NCBI GenBank assembly: GCA_015484595.1
Contig: WFMM01000163.1
Location: forward strand, 1 to 52,870
Direction of reading: 5' to 3'
DNA from: Nitrospirota bacterium
Lineage (GTDB): Bacteria; Nitrospirota; Thermodesulfovibrionia; Thermodesulfovibrionales; JdFR-85
DNA: 52,870 nucleotides
In this document: positions 17,191 to 26,038 of the stretch, one piece after another
Layout: each line of letters begins with the position of its first letter
Numbering within the stretch: position 1 is the first letter of the stretch
The notes under the pieces: model-generated
Told to the model about the DNA's origin: nothing
Database searches by the model: none
Seen by the model: the letters and a program-made list of their open reading frames with translations, nothing else
Translations under genes and position numbers: made by a program

Positions 17191-18984
17191 CTAAGATATC
17201 AAAGATACCCTGTGGTCATTAAGCTTCTGGAGGTTTAACTGTGCTGAAGGGACATTTACTCTGTCAGATTTCTCTACCATCCTCTCAGAGGATAAACCAT
17301 CATCAACTCTGAACCACTCAATGTTCTCCTTTAACCTGCCCGACAGGGACGCCAGTTCAAGAGATACATCCTTTAACTGATGCATTGCATTGACTGTTTC
17401 GTTTATCCCTGTGGAGATCTCATTCATATTCTGCACTATCTGCTCTGCTGCAGAGGATTGCTCGTCAGTGGCTGCTGCTATATGCTGAACCATCTCACTG
17501 GCCTTAATAGAAACCGCTTTAATAGATTTGAGGGACTGGCTGATCATATCCATAACCCTTACTCCCTTTTCAACTTCGTCCTTGCTATTCTTAACAACCA
17601 CTACAGACTGCTCTGCCTCATTCTGAATTATGCGAATCTTTTGAGCGATCTCATCAGATGACTTGGCAGTCTTTTCTGCAAGCTTCCTCACTTCATCAGC
17701 CACTACGGCAAACCCCCTTCCATGCTCACCCGCCCTCGCTGCCTCGATGGCAGCATTAAGTGCCAGGAGGTTAGTCTGCTCTGCAATATCTGTGATAACG
17801 GAGATGATCTCTCCAATTTCTTCAGAACTCTTTCCAAGAGTCTCTATGGTCTCAGCAGCATTATTCACTACCCCTGCGATCTTTCTTATCTCTTCTGCTG
17901 CATCTTCTGCCAGCTCCATGCTTGTTGTGGCAACATCCACTGCATCCTTCGAAGCCTTTGCTGCCTCTGCAGCGCTTCTTGCTACATCCATTACCGTTTG
18001 TGACATCTCAGTGGCAGCAGCTACCACCTGTTCTACCTGGCCTGATTGTGCACTTGTCGTAGCCGACAGGGTATCAGCTGTAGAGGAAAGCTCTTCAGCT
18101 GAGGAGGCAAGATTTAATATGCCCTCCTTTATCTGTCTGATTGAGCTCCTTATTCTCTGCCCCATCGTCCTGAAGGCATCTGCCATCTGACCAAGTTCAT
18201 CCCTGCCTCTTGATGTTATCTTGATATCACTAAACAATCCTTCTGACATCTGAAGTGATGCGCGGGATACATCATTAACAGGCCTTACGATTGCACCGGT
18301 TAGCAAAAACGAAATACCAATAAGCAACAGAATTACAACAGAGCCGCCTATTAAATAACCCTTTCTTATAAGGTCAGACTCATTTTTCATATCCCTTACC
18401 AGTTTTGGGTATACAGTACGCAGGATCTGTAGTGGGGTGCCCGTCTGATCCATGATATTATAATAGAGTTCTTCAAGGTCTCCATTTATAATTTCCTCTA
18501 CTTTATCCGTATTCCCCTGGGCAACATAGGGCAAAACCCTGTCCATCAGTAGTTTTTTGTACTGGTTCCAGGATTTGTTTGAATCCTTTATAGATGAAAA
18601 GATGGGAACCGCCCTGTCAAGTGAATGGCATGAGCCACAGTAAAGGTCACCCCTCTTATCTGGTTTAAAGGCTCCCTTTTGTACCTCCTTATACAGTGCA
18701 TCCGTTCTGTTTATAATAGACTCGATATTCTTTGTAACATCCCTGTCATAGCTATAGATCTGTGAGTAAAACAAACCTCTGACGAGGTTAACATTCATGC
18801 GTATCCTTGCCAGATTGTCTATCGTGTTTCTCTTCAGATCAATCCCTCTGTAGATTCTGCCTCCCACCTGAACCCTTAAAAAACTCCACTGACCAATGAT
18901 TATTCCAGCCACACAAGCGACGACGATACCGCCAAAGATAACAAAAAACTTCTTCCTTATAGAGAGATTTAAAAACCATTTCAT
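17191..18984 (-). CDS. methyl-accepting chemotaxis protein with c-type heme motif in the periplasmic sensor region
   Basis: Two TMs, HAMP, MCP signalling core [53 protein letters not shown] between the TMs. Confidence 0.92.
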   Translation of the reverse strand: MKWFLNLSIRKKFFVIFGGIVVACVAGIIIGQWSFLRVQVGGRIYRGIDLKRNTIDNLARIRMNVNLVRGLFYSQIYSYDRDVTKNIESIINRTDALYKEVQKGAFKPDKRGDLYCGSCHSLDRAVPIFSSIKDSNKSWNQYKKLLMDRVLPYVAQGNTDKVEEIINGDLEELYYNIMDQTGTPLQILRTVYPKLVRDMKNESDLIRKGYLIGGSVVILLLIGISFLLTGAIVRPVNDVSRASLQMSEGLFSDIKITSRGRDELGQMADAFRTMGQRIRSSIRQIKEGILNLASSAEELSSTADTLSATTSAQSGQVEQVVAAATEMSQTVMDVARSAAEAAKASKDAVDVATTSMELAEDAAEEIRKIAGVVNNAAETIETLGKSSEEIGEIISVITDIAEQTNLLALNAAIEAARAGEHGRGFAVVADEVRKLAEKTAKSSDEIAQKIRIIQNEAEQSVVVVKNSKDEVEKGVRVMDMISQSLKSIKAVSIKASEMVQHIAAATDEQSSAAEQIVQNMNEISTGINETVNAMHQLKDVSLELASLSGRLKENIEWFRVDDGLSSERMVEKSDRVNVPSAQLNLQKLNDHRVSLIS

Positions 18985-19053
18985 AGCCTTACCTCGCTTT
19001 TATGGTATAGTCCTTATAAAAAGATTATGCAATTACTAACCTGACATGGTTAT

Positions 19054-19081
19054 AAATCGGACATTTTTAAAGAAAACTTTA
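19054..19081 (-). promoter_or_regulatory. putative sigma-28 (FliA) promoter for the MCP at 17191..18984
   Basis: Minus strand TAAAGTTT-N12-TCCGATTT, versus the sigma-28 consensus TAAAGTTT-N11-GCCGATAA. Confidence 0.5.
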
Positions 19082-19170
19082 GTCTGTACCCTTATTCACT
19101 GACAGTGGATACTGCCATGGAACAGACCTTCAATGGGGCAGTAAATATTGTATAATAAATGTGTAAATGG

Positions 19171-19210
19171 ACCTCCCTGCCGTAAGCTGCAGGGCTTCAA
19201 AAATCAAAAA
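19171..19210. repeat. dispersed stem-loop repeat, copy B
   Basis: ACCTCCCTGCCGTAAGCTGCAGGGCTTCAAAAATCAAAAA; aligns over its length with 16987-17028. Confidence 0.75.
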
Positions 19211-19240
19211 AGAGGTATTGTGAGAATTCTGAGTTAAATT

Positions 19241-19900
19241 ATGCAAATAGAGGTGCTAAGAGAGGCAATCCTTAAAGGACAAAAGGATGCAGCCTGTGAA
19301 GCGGCACGGGCTTTGCTAAATGAGGGTTACAAAGTTGAGGATATCATTCATACAGGTCTGACCGAATCACTGAGATTGCTTGATGTTAAGTGCACCACTG
19401 AGGAGTTTAATCTTCTTGAGATAATGCTTTCTGGCAGGGCAATGATGGCTGTAATGGATGATGTTATAGCAGAGTGGCTTCCCTCAGCTACAGTTGCAAA
19501 AGACAATAGTGCATCCATTGTCTTGGGCACAATAAAAGGAGACATACATGAACTCGGTAAGCATGTGGTTAAGGTCATTCTAATCGCTGATGGATACAGG
19601 GTGGTTGATCTTGGAAAGGATGTGCCACCTTTGGCATTTGTTGAGTCAGCGGCAATGGAAGGTGCATCTTTCATTGGGGTAAGCTCTCTGATTACCCTTA
19701 CCATACCATATATAAGGGAGATCAAGAATCTTTTGCTCAGAGAGGGGCTTACCGATGTTCATGTTATCGCTGGTGGTGCTGCAATTCAGCAATCAGACAA
19801 AGAAGACCTTAATGTTGATTATGTAGCAAAAAACGCCTTTGATGGGCTTCATTATATTCAGAATGTTCTTTCTGGAATGCCTCCGGACAGCATAGAATGA
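19241..19900 (+). CDS. corrinoid (B12-binding) protein, MtaC/MtbC/MtvC-like
   Basis: Helical cap domain plus GTIKGDIHELGKHVV (DxHxxG-like cobalamin ligand motif), VSSLITLT and VIAGGAAI. Confidence 0.92.
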   Translation: MQIEVLREAILKGQKDAACEAARALLNEGYKVEDIIHTGLTESLRLLDVKCTTEEFNLLEIMLSGRAMMAVMDDVIAEWLPSATVAKDNSASIVLGTIKGDIHELGKHVVKVILIADGYRVVDLGKDVPPLAFVESAAMEGASFIGVSSLITLTIPYIREIKNLLLREGLTDVHVIAGGAAIQQSDKEDLNVDYVAKNAFDGLHYIQNVLSGMPPDSIE

Positions 19901-20916
19901 GTATCTTTGGTGATAAAATTAAAATGCTTCTTAGTGGAAAGCCCCTTTCAGAGGTTATCGTTATACCCGAGGTCTTTGGTTTCAGTGCAAGATTAATGGG
20001 GTATAAAATCAGGGACTATGTTACCGATGGAAGAATTATTGCTTCCTGTCAAATACAATGTCAGAAACAGATGGGTTATGACGCGGTTTTTGCCTTTGCT
20101 GACCTTTCAGTTGAGGCAGAGGCCCTGGGCTGCAAACTTAGCTATGAAGAAGATTCCTATCCAGCCGTATCAAGGCCGGCTGTAGAGGGTTACAATGAAT
20201 TAAAAAGACTCCGTTTTCCAGATCCTTACCGCGATGGAAGGATGCCTGTAATCATCGAGGCAGTCCGCTATCTGAGGGATGCAAAGAATGAAAACTGCTT
20301 GATTGCAGCCTGTATTATGGGGCCTATAAGTCTTGCATCTCAGTTAATGGGCCTTGAACAGTTGATTTATGCCATTGTGGACTCACCTGAATATGTAGAG
20401 AAGTTGCTTGATTTCACAACTGAGGTAGCAATTAGCTACGGTAGAGCCTTGATAGAAGAAGGGGCAGACCTTCCAATTGTCTTTGATCCTTCTGCATCAC
20501 CTCTGGTAGTGCCACCTCATGTCTTTCATAAATTTGAACTTCCCAGACTTAAACGCATTTATAGTTCCTTTAAAAAGGCCGGTGCCTCTGCCGCATGGAT
20601 AAGTATAGCAGGCAATACTATAAAAATACTCCCCTATTACAGCGATGCTGGAATAGAAATTGCAACAATTGATTATGTGGTGGACCTAAAGAAGGCATGC
20701 CAGTTATCAAAGGGGATAGTGATAAATGGCAATCTCAAGCCTTATTTGTTTGTTCATGCATCAGAAGAAGAGGTCCGTAATGAAGTGAGGAGATGTCTGG
20801 AAGATACAAGGGGATTTAATAGATACATTCTTGGCTCAGGATGTGAGATTCCCATTGAGGCAAAACCAGATAATATAGCAGCTATGGTAAGTGAGGCCAG
20901 GTGTTTTAAACCATGA
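19897..20916 (+). CDS. uroporphyrinogen decarboxylase-family corrinoid methyltransferase (MtaA/MtbA/MtvB-like)
   Basis: UroD-family fold motifs (DPSASPLVVPPHVFHKFELPRLKRIY, INGNLKPYLF, ILGSGCEIPIEAKPDNI); overlaps the corrinoid protein gene. Confidence 0.88.
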   Translation: MSIFGDKIKMLLSGKPLSEVIVIPEVFGFSARLMGYKIRDYVTDGRIIASCQIQCQKQMGYDAVFAFADLSVEAEALGCKLSYEEDSYPAVSRPAVEGYNELKRLRFPDPYRDGRMPVIIEAVRYLRDAKNENCLIAACIMGPISLASQLMGLEQLIYAIVDSPEYVEKLLDFTTEVAISYGRALIEEGADLPIVFDPSASPLVVPPHVFHKFELPRLKRIYSSFKKAGASAAWISIAGNTIKILPYYSDAGIEIATIDYVVDLKKACQLSKGIVINGNLKPYLFVHASEEEVRNEVRRCLEDTRGFNRYILGSGCEIPIEAKPDNIAAMVSEARCFKP

Positions 20917-21467
20917 ATATCGTGATATCCTGTAGTGTTTTAAAAAAAGAGGTTATGAGCATTATAAGGGGAAAAGATGATACCATGGCAGTATTTCTCC
21001 CTGCATCTTTGCACAAGACACCATTATTCCTGTCCCGTGAGATTAAAAGGATTATCGATAACAATGAAGTTGGGAAAAAGATACTCCTTTACGGCAGTTG
21101 TTGCTTCCTTAGAAGTTATAAGAAGGTTACTCCGGTTCCTGGCGTATCAGACTGTTTTGACCTCCTCTTGGGTATTACTAAAAGAAGGGAGATTCAAGAA
21201 AAAGAACCAGGCACATATCTTCTTTCCGCTGGTTGGATACAACAGGACGGCACCCCCTTTGAGAAGTTTCTTAGCCAAGGTGGCGGGTTTTCAATAAAGG
21301 ATTATAAATCTCTTGTTTATAGTAATTATAAGAGACTCTTATATGTCAAGAGTCTGGAGGATGATAATGAGTTTCGGGAAAGGGCAATGGCTTCAGCAGA
21401 GGCCTTTGGCTGGATTTATGAGGAGGTGAATGCCCAGATGGACATACTCAGAGGATTATTATGCTGA
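20913..21467 (+). CDS. DUF1638-like protein
   Basis: 184 aa Cys-containing protein, overlapping corrinoid methyltransferase genes; tentative family recognition. Confidence 0.6.
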   Translation: MNIVISCSVLKKEVMSIIRGKDDTMAVFLPASLHKTPLFLSREIKRIIDNNEVGKKILLYGSCCFLRSYKKVTPVPGVSDCFDLLLGITKRREIQEKEPGTYLLSAGWIQQDGTPFEKFLSQGGGFSIKDYKSLVYSNYKRLLYVKSLEDDNEFRERAMASAEAFGWIYEEVNAQMDILRGLLC

Positions 21468-23089
21468 TTAAGGTATTGCCTGAGGGCAAAGACATTACAG
21501 TCAAAAAGGGTGCTGTCTTGCTTGATGCCCTTACAGATGCGGGCATAGAGGTTCCTGTGCTCTGTAATCGCAATGGTGTATGTGGCAAATGTAAGGTAAT
21601 AGTCAGGGCAAAGGCTAACCATCCGCTTGATATAGAGCGTGTGATACTTGGACAGGAGGCCATCCAGAGAGGTTTCAGGCTTGCCTGCAAATGTATCCTT
21701 TATGGCGAAGGCACCGTTTCCATACCTGTTCCAGAAAGGCTTGAATTGATGGAGACTGCCGAGAGTAAGGAGATCACAAAGATAAAGAAGGGGCTATATC
21801 CATATAGTGTAGTTGGGCAAATAAAACAGGGTCTGTATATAGCTATTGATATGGGAACCACCACCTTGAGTGGATATCTTATTGATGGTGATAGCACTGT
21901 GATTTCTCACCTGAACCTCCTAAATCCAACAACCCTTTATGGTGCTGATGTTATAACACTGCTTGGGTATATTCAACAGCGGAGAGATGGCTTTAAAAAG
22001 ATAAGAAGTGCACTTCTTTCAGGAATTATAAGGGTGATAAGTGCCCTTCTTGAGAAGTCAGGTAAGGATGCACAGGATGTAATAAGGATTGGGGTATGTG
22101 GAAATACCGTAATCCAGAATATATTTCTTGGACTAAACCCTGTTGAGATAGGTCTGTATCCTTACAGGGCGCCCCGTCTGGAAGCCTTTGTTGGCAGTTT
22201 AAGCGAAATAGGTGGGTTTAAATTATCAGGGCTTTCGCCTGATGTTGAGGTAATGGTCCCACCTGCAGTTAGTGGTTTCATTGGTGGCGATGTGATTTGC
22301 GGACTTCTCTACACAGGACTTTTAAATATCCAACCTGCATTATATATTGATCTGGGCACTAATGGTGAAATAGTTTTGAATGCAGGAGAGAGGGTCTTTG
22401 CTGGTTCCTCCAGCGCAGGGCCTGCCTTTGAAGCCTTTAAGATTGGCTGTGGAATGAGGGCGGCCGTAGGTGCGATAGAATCTGTTCGGATAAAGAATAA
22501 AGATGTATTTTACACAGTTATCGGGGGAGTGCAGCCCTCAGGCTTGTGTGGAACAGGTATCGTCTCTGCTATCTCTTCCCTCATCAGGATAGGTTCACTG
22601 GAAGAAAAGGGGCACATAAAAGAGGTGGCACCTATTAGAAAGATCCACAATGGGATTTTCGTCGTTGCCACAGGATCAGAGACAGCCACATCAGAGCCTA
22701 TAAGCATTACCGACAGGGATGTGGAAGTGGTTCAGCAGGCAAAGGCAGCCTTTGCCACTGGCGTAAAGATCATGCTCAGCAAGGCAGGGCTGAAGGATGG
22801 TGCCCTAAAAGGCATATATATTGCAGGAGCATTTGGTAGTCGTCTCAGTCCAGAGGACATTAAAGATATAGGGATACTGCCCTATGGCATTAAAGGTAAG
22901 ATAGAGACTGTGGGCAATGCAGCAGGGGCAGGTCTTGTAAACCTTATTCTGTCGGATGAAGCATTTTCTGACGCTGTAAGGATTGCTAAAAAGATAGACA
23001 CAATACAGTTCAGCAATGAGGAAGGGTATGAAGATTTATTCATTGATAACCTTTTTTTCAGGAGGACCCATATAGATGCATGCCACTAA
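21461..23089 (+). CDS. RACo-like corrinoid reactivating ATPase (2Fe-2S ferredoxin + ASKHA domain)
   Basis: N-terminal CNRNGVCGKCKVIV…C 2Fe-2S motif; YIAIDMGTTTLSGYLID and YIDLGTNGEIVL. Confidence 0.92.
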   Translation: MLIKVLPEGKDITVKKGAVLLDALTDAGIEVPVLCNRNGVCGKCKVIVRAKANHPLDIERVILGQEAIQRGFRLACKCILYGEGTVSIPVPERLELMETAESKEITKIKKGLYPYSVVGQIKQGLYIAIDMGTTTLSGYLIDGDSTVISHLNLLNPTTLYGADVITLLGYIQQRRDGFKKIRSALLSGIIRVISALLEKSGKDAQDVIRIGVCGNTVIQNIFLGLNPVEIGLYPYRAPRLEAFVGSLSEIGGFKLSGLSPDVEVMVPPAVSGFIGGDVICGLLYTGLLNIQPALYIDLGTNGEIVLNAGERVFAGSSSAGPAFEAFKIGCGMRAAVGAIESVRIKNKDVFYTVIGGVQPSGLCGTGIVSAISSLIRIGSLEEKGHIKEVAPIRKIHNGIFVVATGSETATSEPISITDRDVEVVQQAKAAFATGVKIMLSKAGLKDGALKGIYIAGAFGSRLSPEDIKDIGILPYGIKGKIETVGNAAGAGLVNLILSDEAFSDAVRIAKKIDTIQFSNEEGYEDLFIDNLFFRRTHIDACH

Positions 23090-24377
23090 AATGGATGTAA
23101 AGGACTGGTCTTACAATGCATTAAAAAGTATCGTAAAACTTAACAATATTATAGGGTATCTCCCGGTAAGCCTTGAAAACGTTCTTGAAGCCGTGATGGC
23201 AGAGGTTCAAAGGCTATACAATCCCTTAATGTGTTGTATTCACATGGTTGATGAAGATGGTAAGATGCAACTTGTGGCATATAAATCCAAGAAGTCATCC
23301 TCCCCTGACCTGCATTTGCATGATTCCGCAGAATACTGTCCATCGCTAAGGGATGGCCTTCCTTACATATCTGAAGAGGACAATCTTTGCCCAAATAGAA
23401 GGACAGAGGAAGGAGGACCCTTCTATCAGATCTGCATACCCCTTATTACAGGTAAGGAACAGTATGGCACAATATCCTGTCAGCGCAAAACCCCTCTTGA
23501 TTACGAGGAGATGGATGTCCTTTTAGCAATTGCTAATCAGGTATCTATGGCTATTCAACGGAGTCAGCTCTTTGAGAAACTAAAAAAAGAAAAGGATGAG
23601 ATATACATGGCTTATAAAAAGATACACTCCCTTAACATGCAGTTGCAGGAAAAGATAAAACAACTACAGGAAGCCAACAAAAGACTCATCCAGGCTGAAA
23701 GGATTGCCGCAGTGGGCAGAATGGCGGCCTCTCTTTCACATGAACTAAATAACCCTATGAGTATAATACTAAACAGAATTGAGTGTATGAGGATTGAAGG
23801 ATATGACAGGTGCATGACAGACTCTATTAAAAAGGACATCGATGTCATATATGCTTATGCCTCCAAGGTCTCATCGATTGTGCAGGATATGTTGATGTTT
23901 TCAAGGTCGTCACCGGAAAGATTCAGCCCTATTGACATAACAGAGATAATCAGAGCTGCGATTACATTCTACATGGAAGAGATATCAAAGGCTGGATGTG
24001 AAGTGATATTTGATCCAACTAAGAGGGTTCCTCTGATCAATGGGGACCCTGAAAGGCTTGAAATGCTTTTTCAGAACCTAATCCGGAACGCCATTGATGC
24101 AATGCCTGATGGTGGAAGGGTCTTCATCAACTACTCGGAAAATAAGAATTCAATCGAGATAACCATTCGTGATGAAGGGGTGGGTATAGAACCATCTTTG
24201 ATGGAAAGGATCTTTGAACCCTTTTTCACCACAAAGAAACCTGGCAAAGGGACAGGACTTGGGCTTACCATATGCTACTCAATAGTCAAAGAACATGGTG
24301 GAGAGATAGCCGTTGAAAGCACACCAGGGCAAGGGACCATCTTTAAATTAACATTTCCAGTATACGAAAATGAGTAG
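23076..24377 (+). CDS. soluble GAF-domain sensor histidine kinase
   Basis: GAF region, H-box SLSHELNNPMSII, N box NLIRNAIDAMPDGG, G boxes; no TM. Overlaps RACo and the next gene. Confidence 0.9.
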   Translation: MHATKMDVKDWSYNALKSIVKLNNIIGYLPVSLENVLEAVMAEVQRLYNPLMCCIHMVDEDGKMQLVAYKSKKSSSPDLHLHDSAEYCPSLRDGLPYISEEDNLCPNRRTEEGGPFYQICIPLITGKEQYGTISCQRKTPLDYEEMDVLLAIANQVSMAIQRSQLFEKLKKEKDEIYMAYKKIHSLNMQLQEKIKQLQEANKRLIQAERIAAVGRMAASLSHELNNPMSIILNRIECMRIEGYDRCMTDSIKKDIDVIYAYASKVSSIVQDMLMFSRSSPERFSPIDITEIIRAAITFYMEEISKAGCEVIFDPTKRVPLINGDPERLEMLFQNLIRNAIDAMPDGGRVFINYSENKNSIEITIRDEGVGIEPSLMERIFEPFFTTKKPGKGTGLGLTICYSIVKEHGGEIAVESTPGQGTIFKLTFPVYENE

Positions 24378-25779
24378 CGTAAGGGTGATGGTTATAGAAG
24401 ACGAGATTCCCATGCTTGAGAACTACACCAGGATGGTAAAAGGCATGGGCTATGAATGCGTGCCCTATAGTGACAGTGTTAAGGCCATCAAGGATATTAA
24501 AAAGCAAAGGCCTGATGTAATAATAGCAGATCTAAAGATGCCTGGCATGGATGGCTTTGAACTGCTTGAGTTCATAAAATCAAACATGCCTGATGTTCCT
24601 GTTTTGCTTATCACAGCCTATGCCAGTATCTCTACAGCGGTTGAGGCAGTTAAAAAAGGGGCATTTGATTTTATACCGAAGCCCTTTACACTCACACAAC
24701 TTCGGGTATCAATCCAGAAGGCCATAAGGCACAGGAATATGCTGGAGGAAAACAGAAGGCTCAAGGAACTCCTCAGATTATTCGGGCCTGAGAAGATCGT
24801 TTTCCGTAGTTACAGGATGATAGAAGTAGTGGATCTGGCAAAGACAGTAGCACCAACAGATGCTAATATTCTAATAACTGGTGAAAGTGGCACTGGTAAA
24901 GAACTCCTTGCCCGAACGATTCACAGGATGAGTGCCAGAAGGGATGGGCCGTTTATAGTGGTGGACTGCACCGCAATCCCTGAAGGGCTGCTGGAAAGTG
25001 AATTATTTGGATACGAAAAGGGGGCATTTACAGGAGCAGTCAGTGCCAAGGCTGGCCTTCTGGAAGAGGCAGAAGGTGGAACCCTGTTCCTTGATGAAGT
25101 TGGAGAGCTTCCCCTTACACTACAGGTAAAACTCCTCAGGGTGATACAGGAGAGAACCCTTCGCAGGCTCGGTGGTCAGAAGACAAGGCATATTGACATA
25201 AGATGGATTGCTGCAACAAACAGAAACCTCCGTGAAGCAGTAAAGAATGGTAAATTCAGAGAAGACCTCTTTTATCGTCTTAATGTTGTCAACATCAACA
25301 TCCCTCCTCTGAGGGAGAGGGTAGAGGACATCCCACTGCTTGCCAATACCTTTCTTAATCTCTTTTCGAGCGCCTACAACAAGGAGATTGAGACCATAGC
25401 ACCCGATGCAATGGCATACCTGGAGAGTTACAAATGGCCAGGCAATGTCAGGGAACTTAAAAACGTCATAGAGAGGGCAGTGATCCTCTCAAGGCGGAAT
25501 ACCCTCACCGTAGACCTCCTTCCACCAGAAATAAGGTCCAATTTACATGGCCGGCCTGTAATAACAGAGGGACTGCTGCCATATAGAGAGGCAAAAGAAC
25601 GAATTATCACATCCTTCGAAAAGGAGTACTTTGAAAAGCTCCTAAGCAAAACCGGTGGTAATATATCCAGGGCTGCAGAGCTGGCAGGCATTAACCGAAG
25701 AACCATCCACAGGCTCCTGAAAAAGCTCTCCATTGATAGGACATCTATGTCCCAGCGTGACATAAATAGCACATATTGA
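24370..25779 (+). CDS. NtrC-family sigma-54-dependent response regulator
   Basis: Receiver domain, ILITGESGTGKELLARTIH, ELFGYEKGAFTGAVS (GAFTGA) and C-terminal Fis-type HTH. Confidence 0.95.
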   Translation: MSSVRVMVIEDEIPMLENYTRMVKGMGYECVPYSDSVKAIKDIKKQRPDVIIADLKMPGMDGFELLEFIKSNMPDVPVLLITAYASISTAVEAVKKGAFDFIPKPFTLTQLRVSIQKAIRHRNMLEENRRLKELLRLFGPEKIVFRSYRMIEVVDLAKTVAPTDANILITGESGTGKELLARTIHRMSARRDGPFIVVDCTAIPEGLLESELFGYEKGAFTGAVSAKAGLLEEAEGGTLFLDEVGELPLTLQVKLLRVIQERTLRRLGGQKTRHIDIRWIAATNRNLREAVKNGKFREDLFYRLNVVNINIPPLRERVEDIPLLANTFLNLFSSAYNKEIETIAPDAMAYLESYKWPGNVRELKNVIERAVILSRRNTLTVDLLPPEIRSNLHGRPVITEGLLPYREAKERIITSFEKEYFEKLLSKTGGNISRAAELAGINRRTIHRLLKKLSIDRTSMSQRDINSTY

Positions 25780-25895
25780 AATTTTAATTTTAGATTAAAG
25801 ACAATATACAGATTTAGCCACTCAATAGGGACAAATAAGTCACACTAACGGTTTAATTCCTACCTAAATACAGCCATTTTATCACCAAAATGTAA

Positions 25896-25910
25896 GGCAC
25901 GCAAATTGCA
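25896..25910 (+). promoter_or_regulatory. sigma-54 (-24/-12) promoter upstream of nosZ
   Basis: GGCAC-GCAAA-TTGCA, i.e. GG-N10-GC; about 130 nt upstream of the nosZ ATG. Confidence 0.75.
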
Positions 25911-26038
25911 TTTATATCAAAATAGTAGTTAAATTGCTTGATATATATTATGTTCATAGCAGGGAAGGGAGGTGGGAAAATAGAAGGAGTGTCATGTTAT
26001 TGCTTTTTTAATAAGGACTTAAGAAAGGGGGAGAAGTT

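Noticed and set aside
17663-18190. 175-aa plus-strand ORF opposite the MCP
   Set aside because: Ser/Ala-rich antisense of the conserved MCP signalling domain; not a separate gene.
19897-20916. Heme-pathway uroporphyrinogen decarboxylase (hemE)
   Set aside because: Overlaps a corrinoid protein gene and is followed by RACo; sequence fits the corrinoid-dependent methyltransferase branch of the UroD family.
25938-25953. FNR/DNR box in the nosZ leader (TTGATATATATTATG)
   Set aside because: Only the left half-site matches TTGAT-N4-ATCAA; the right half does not.
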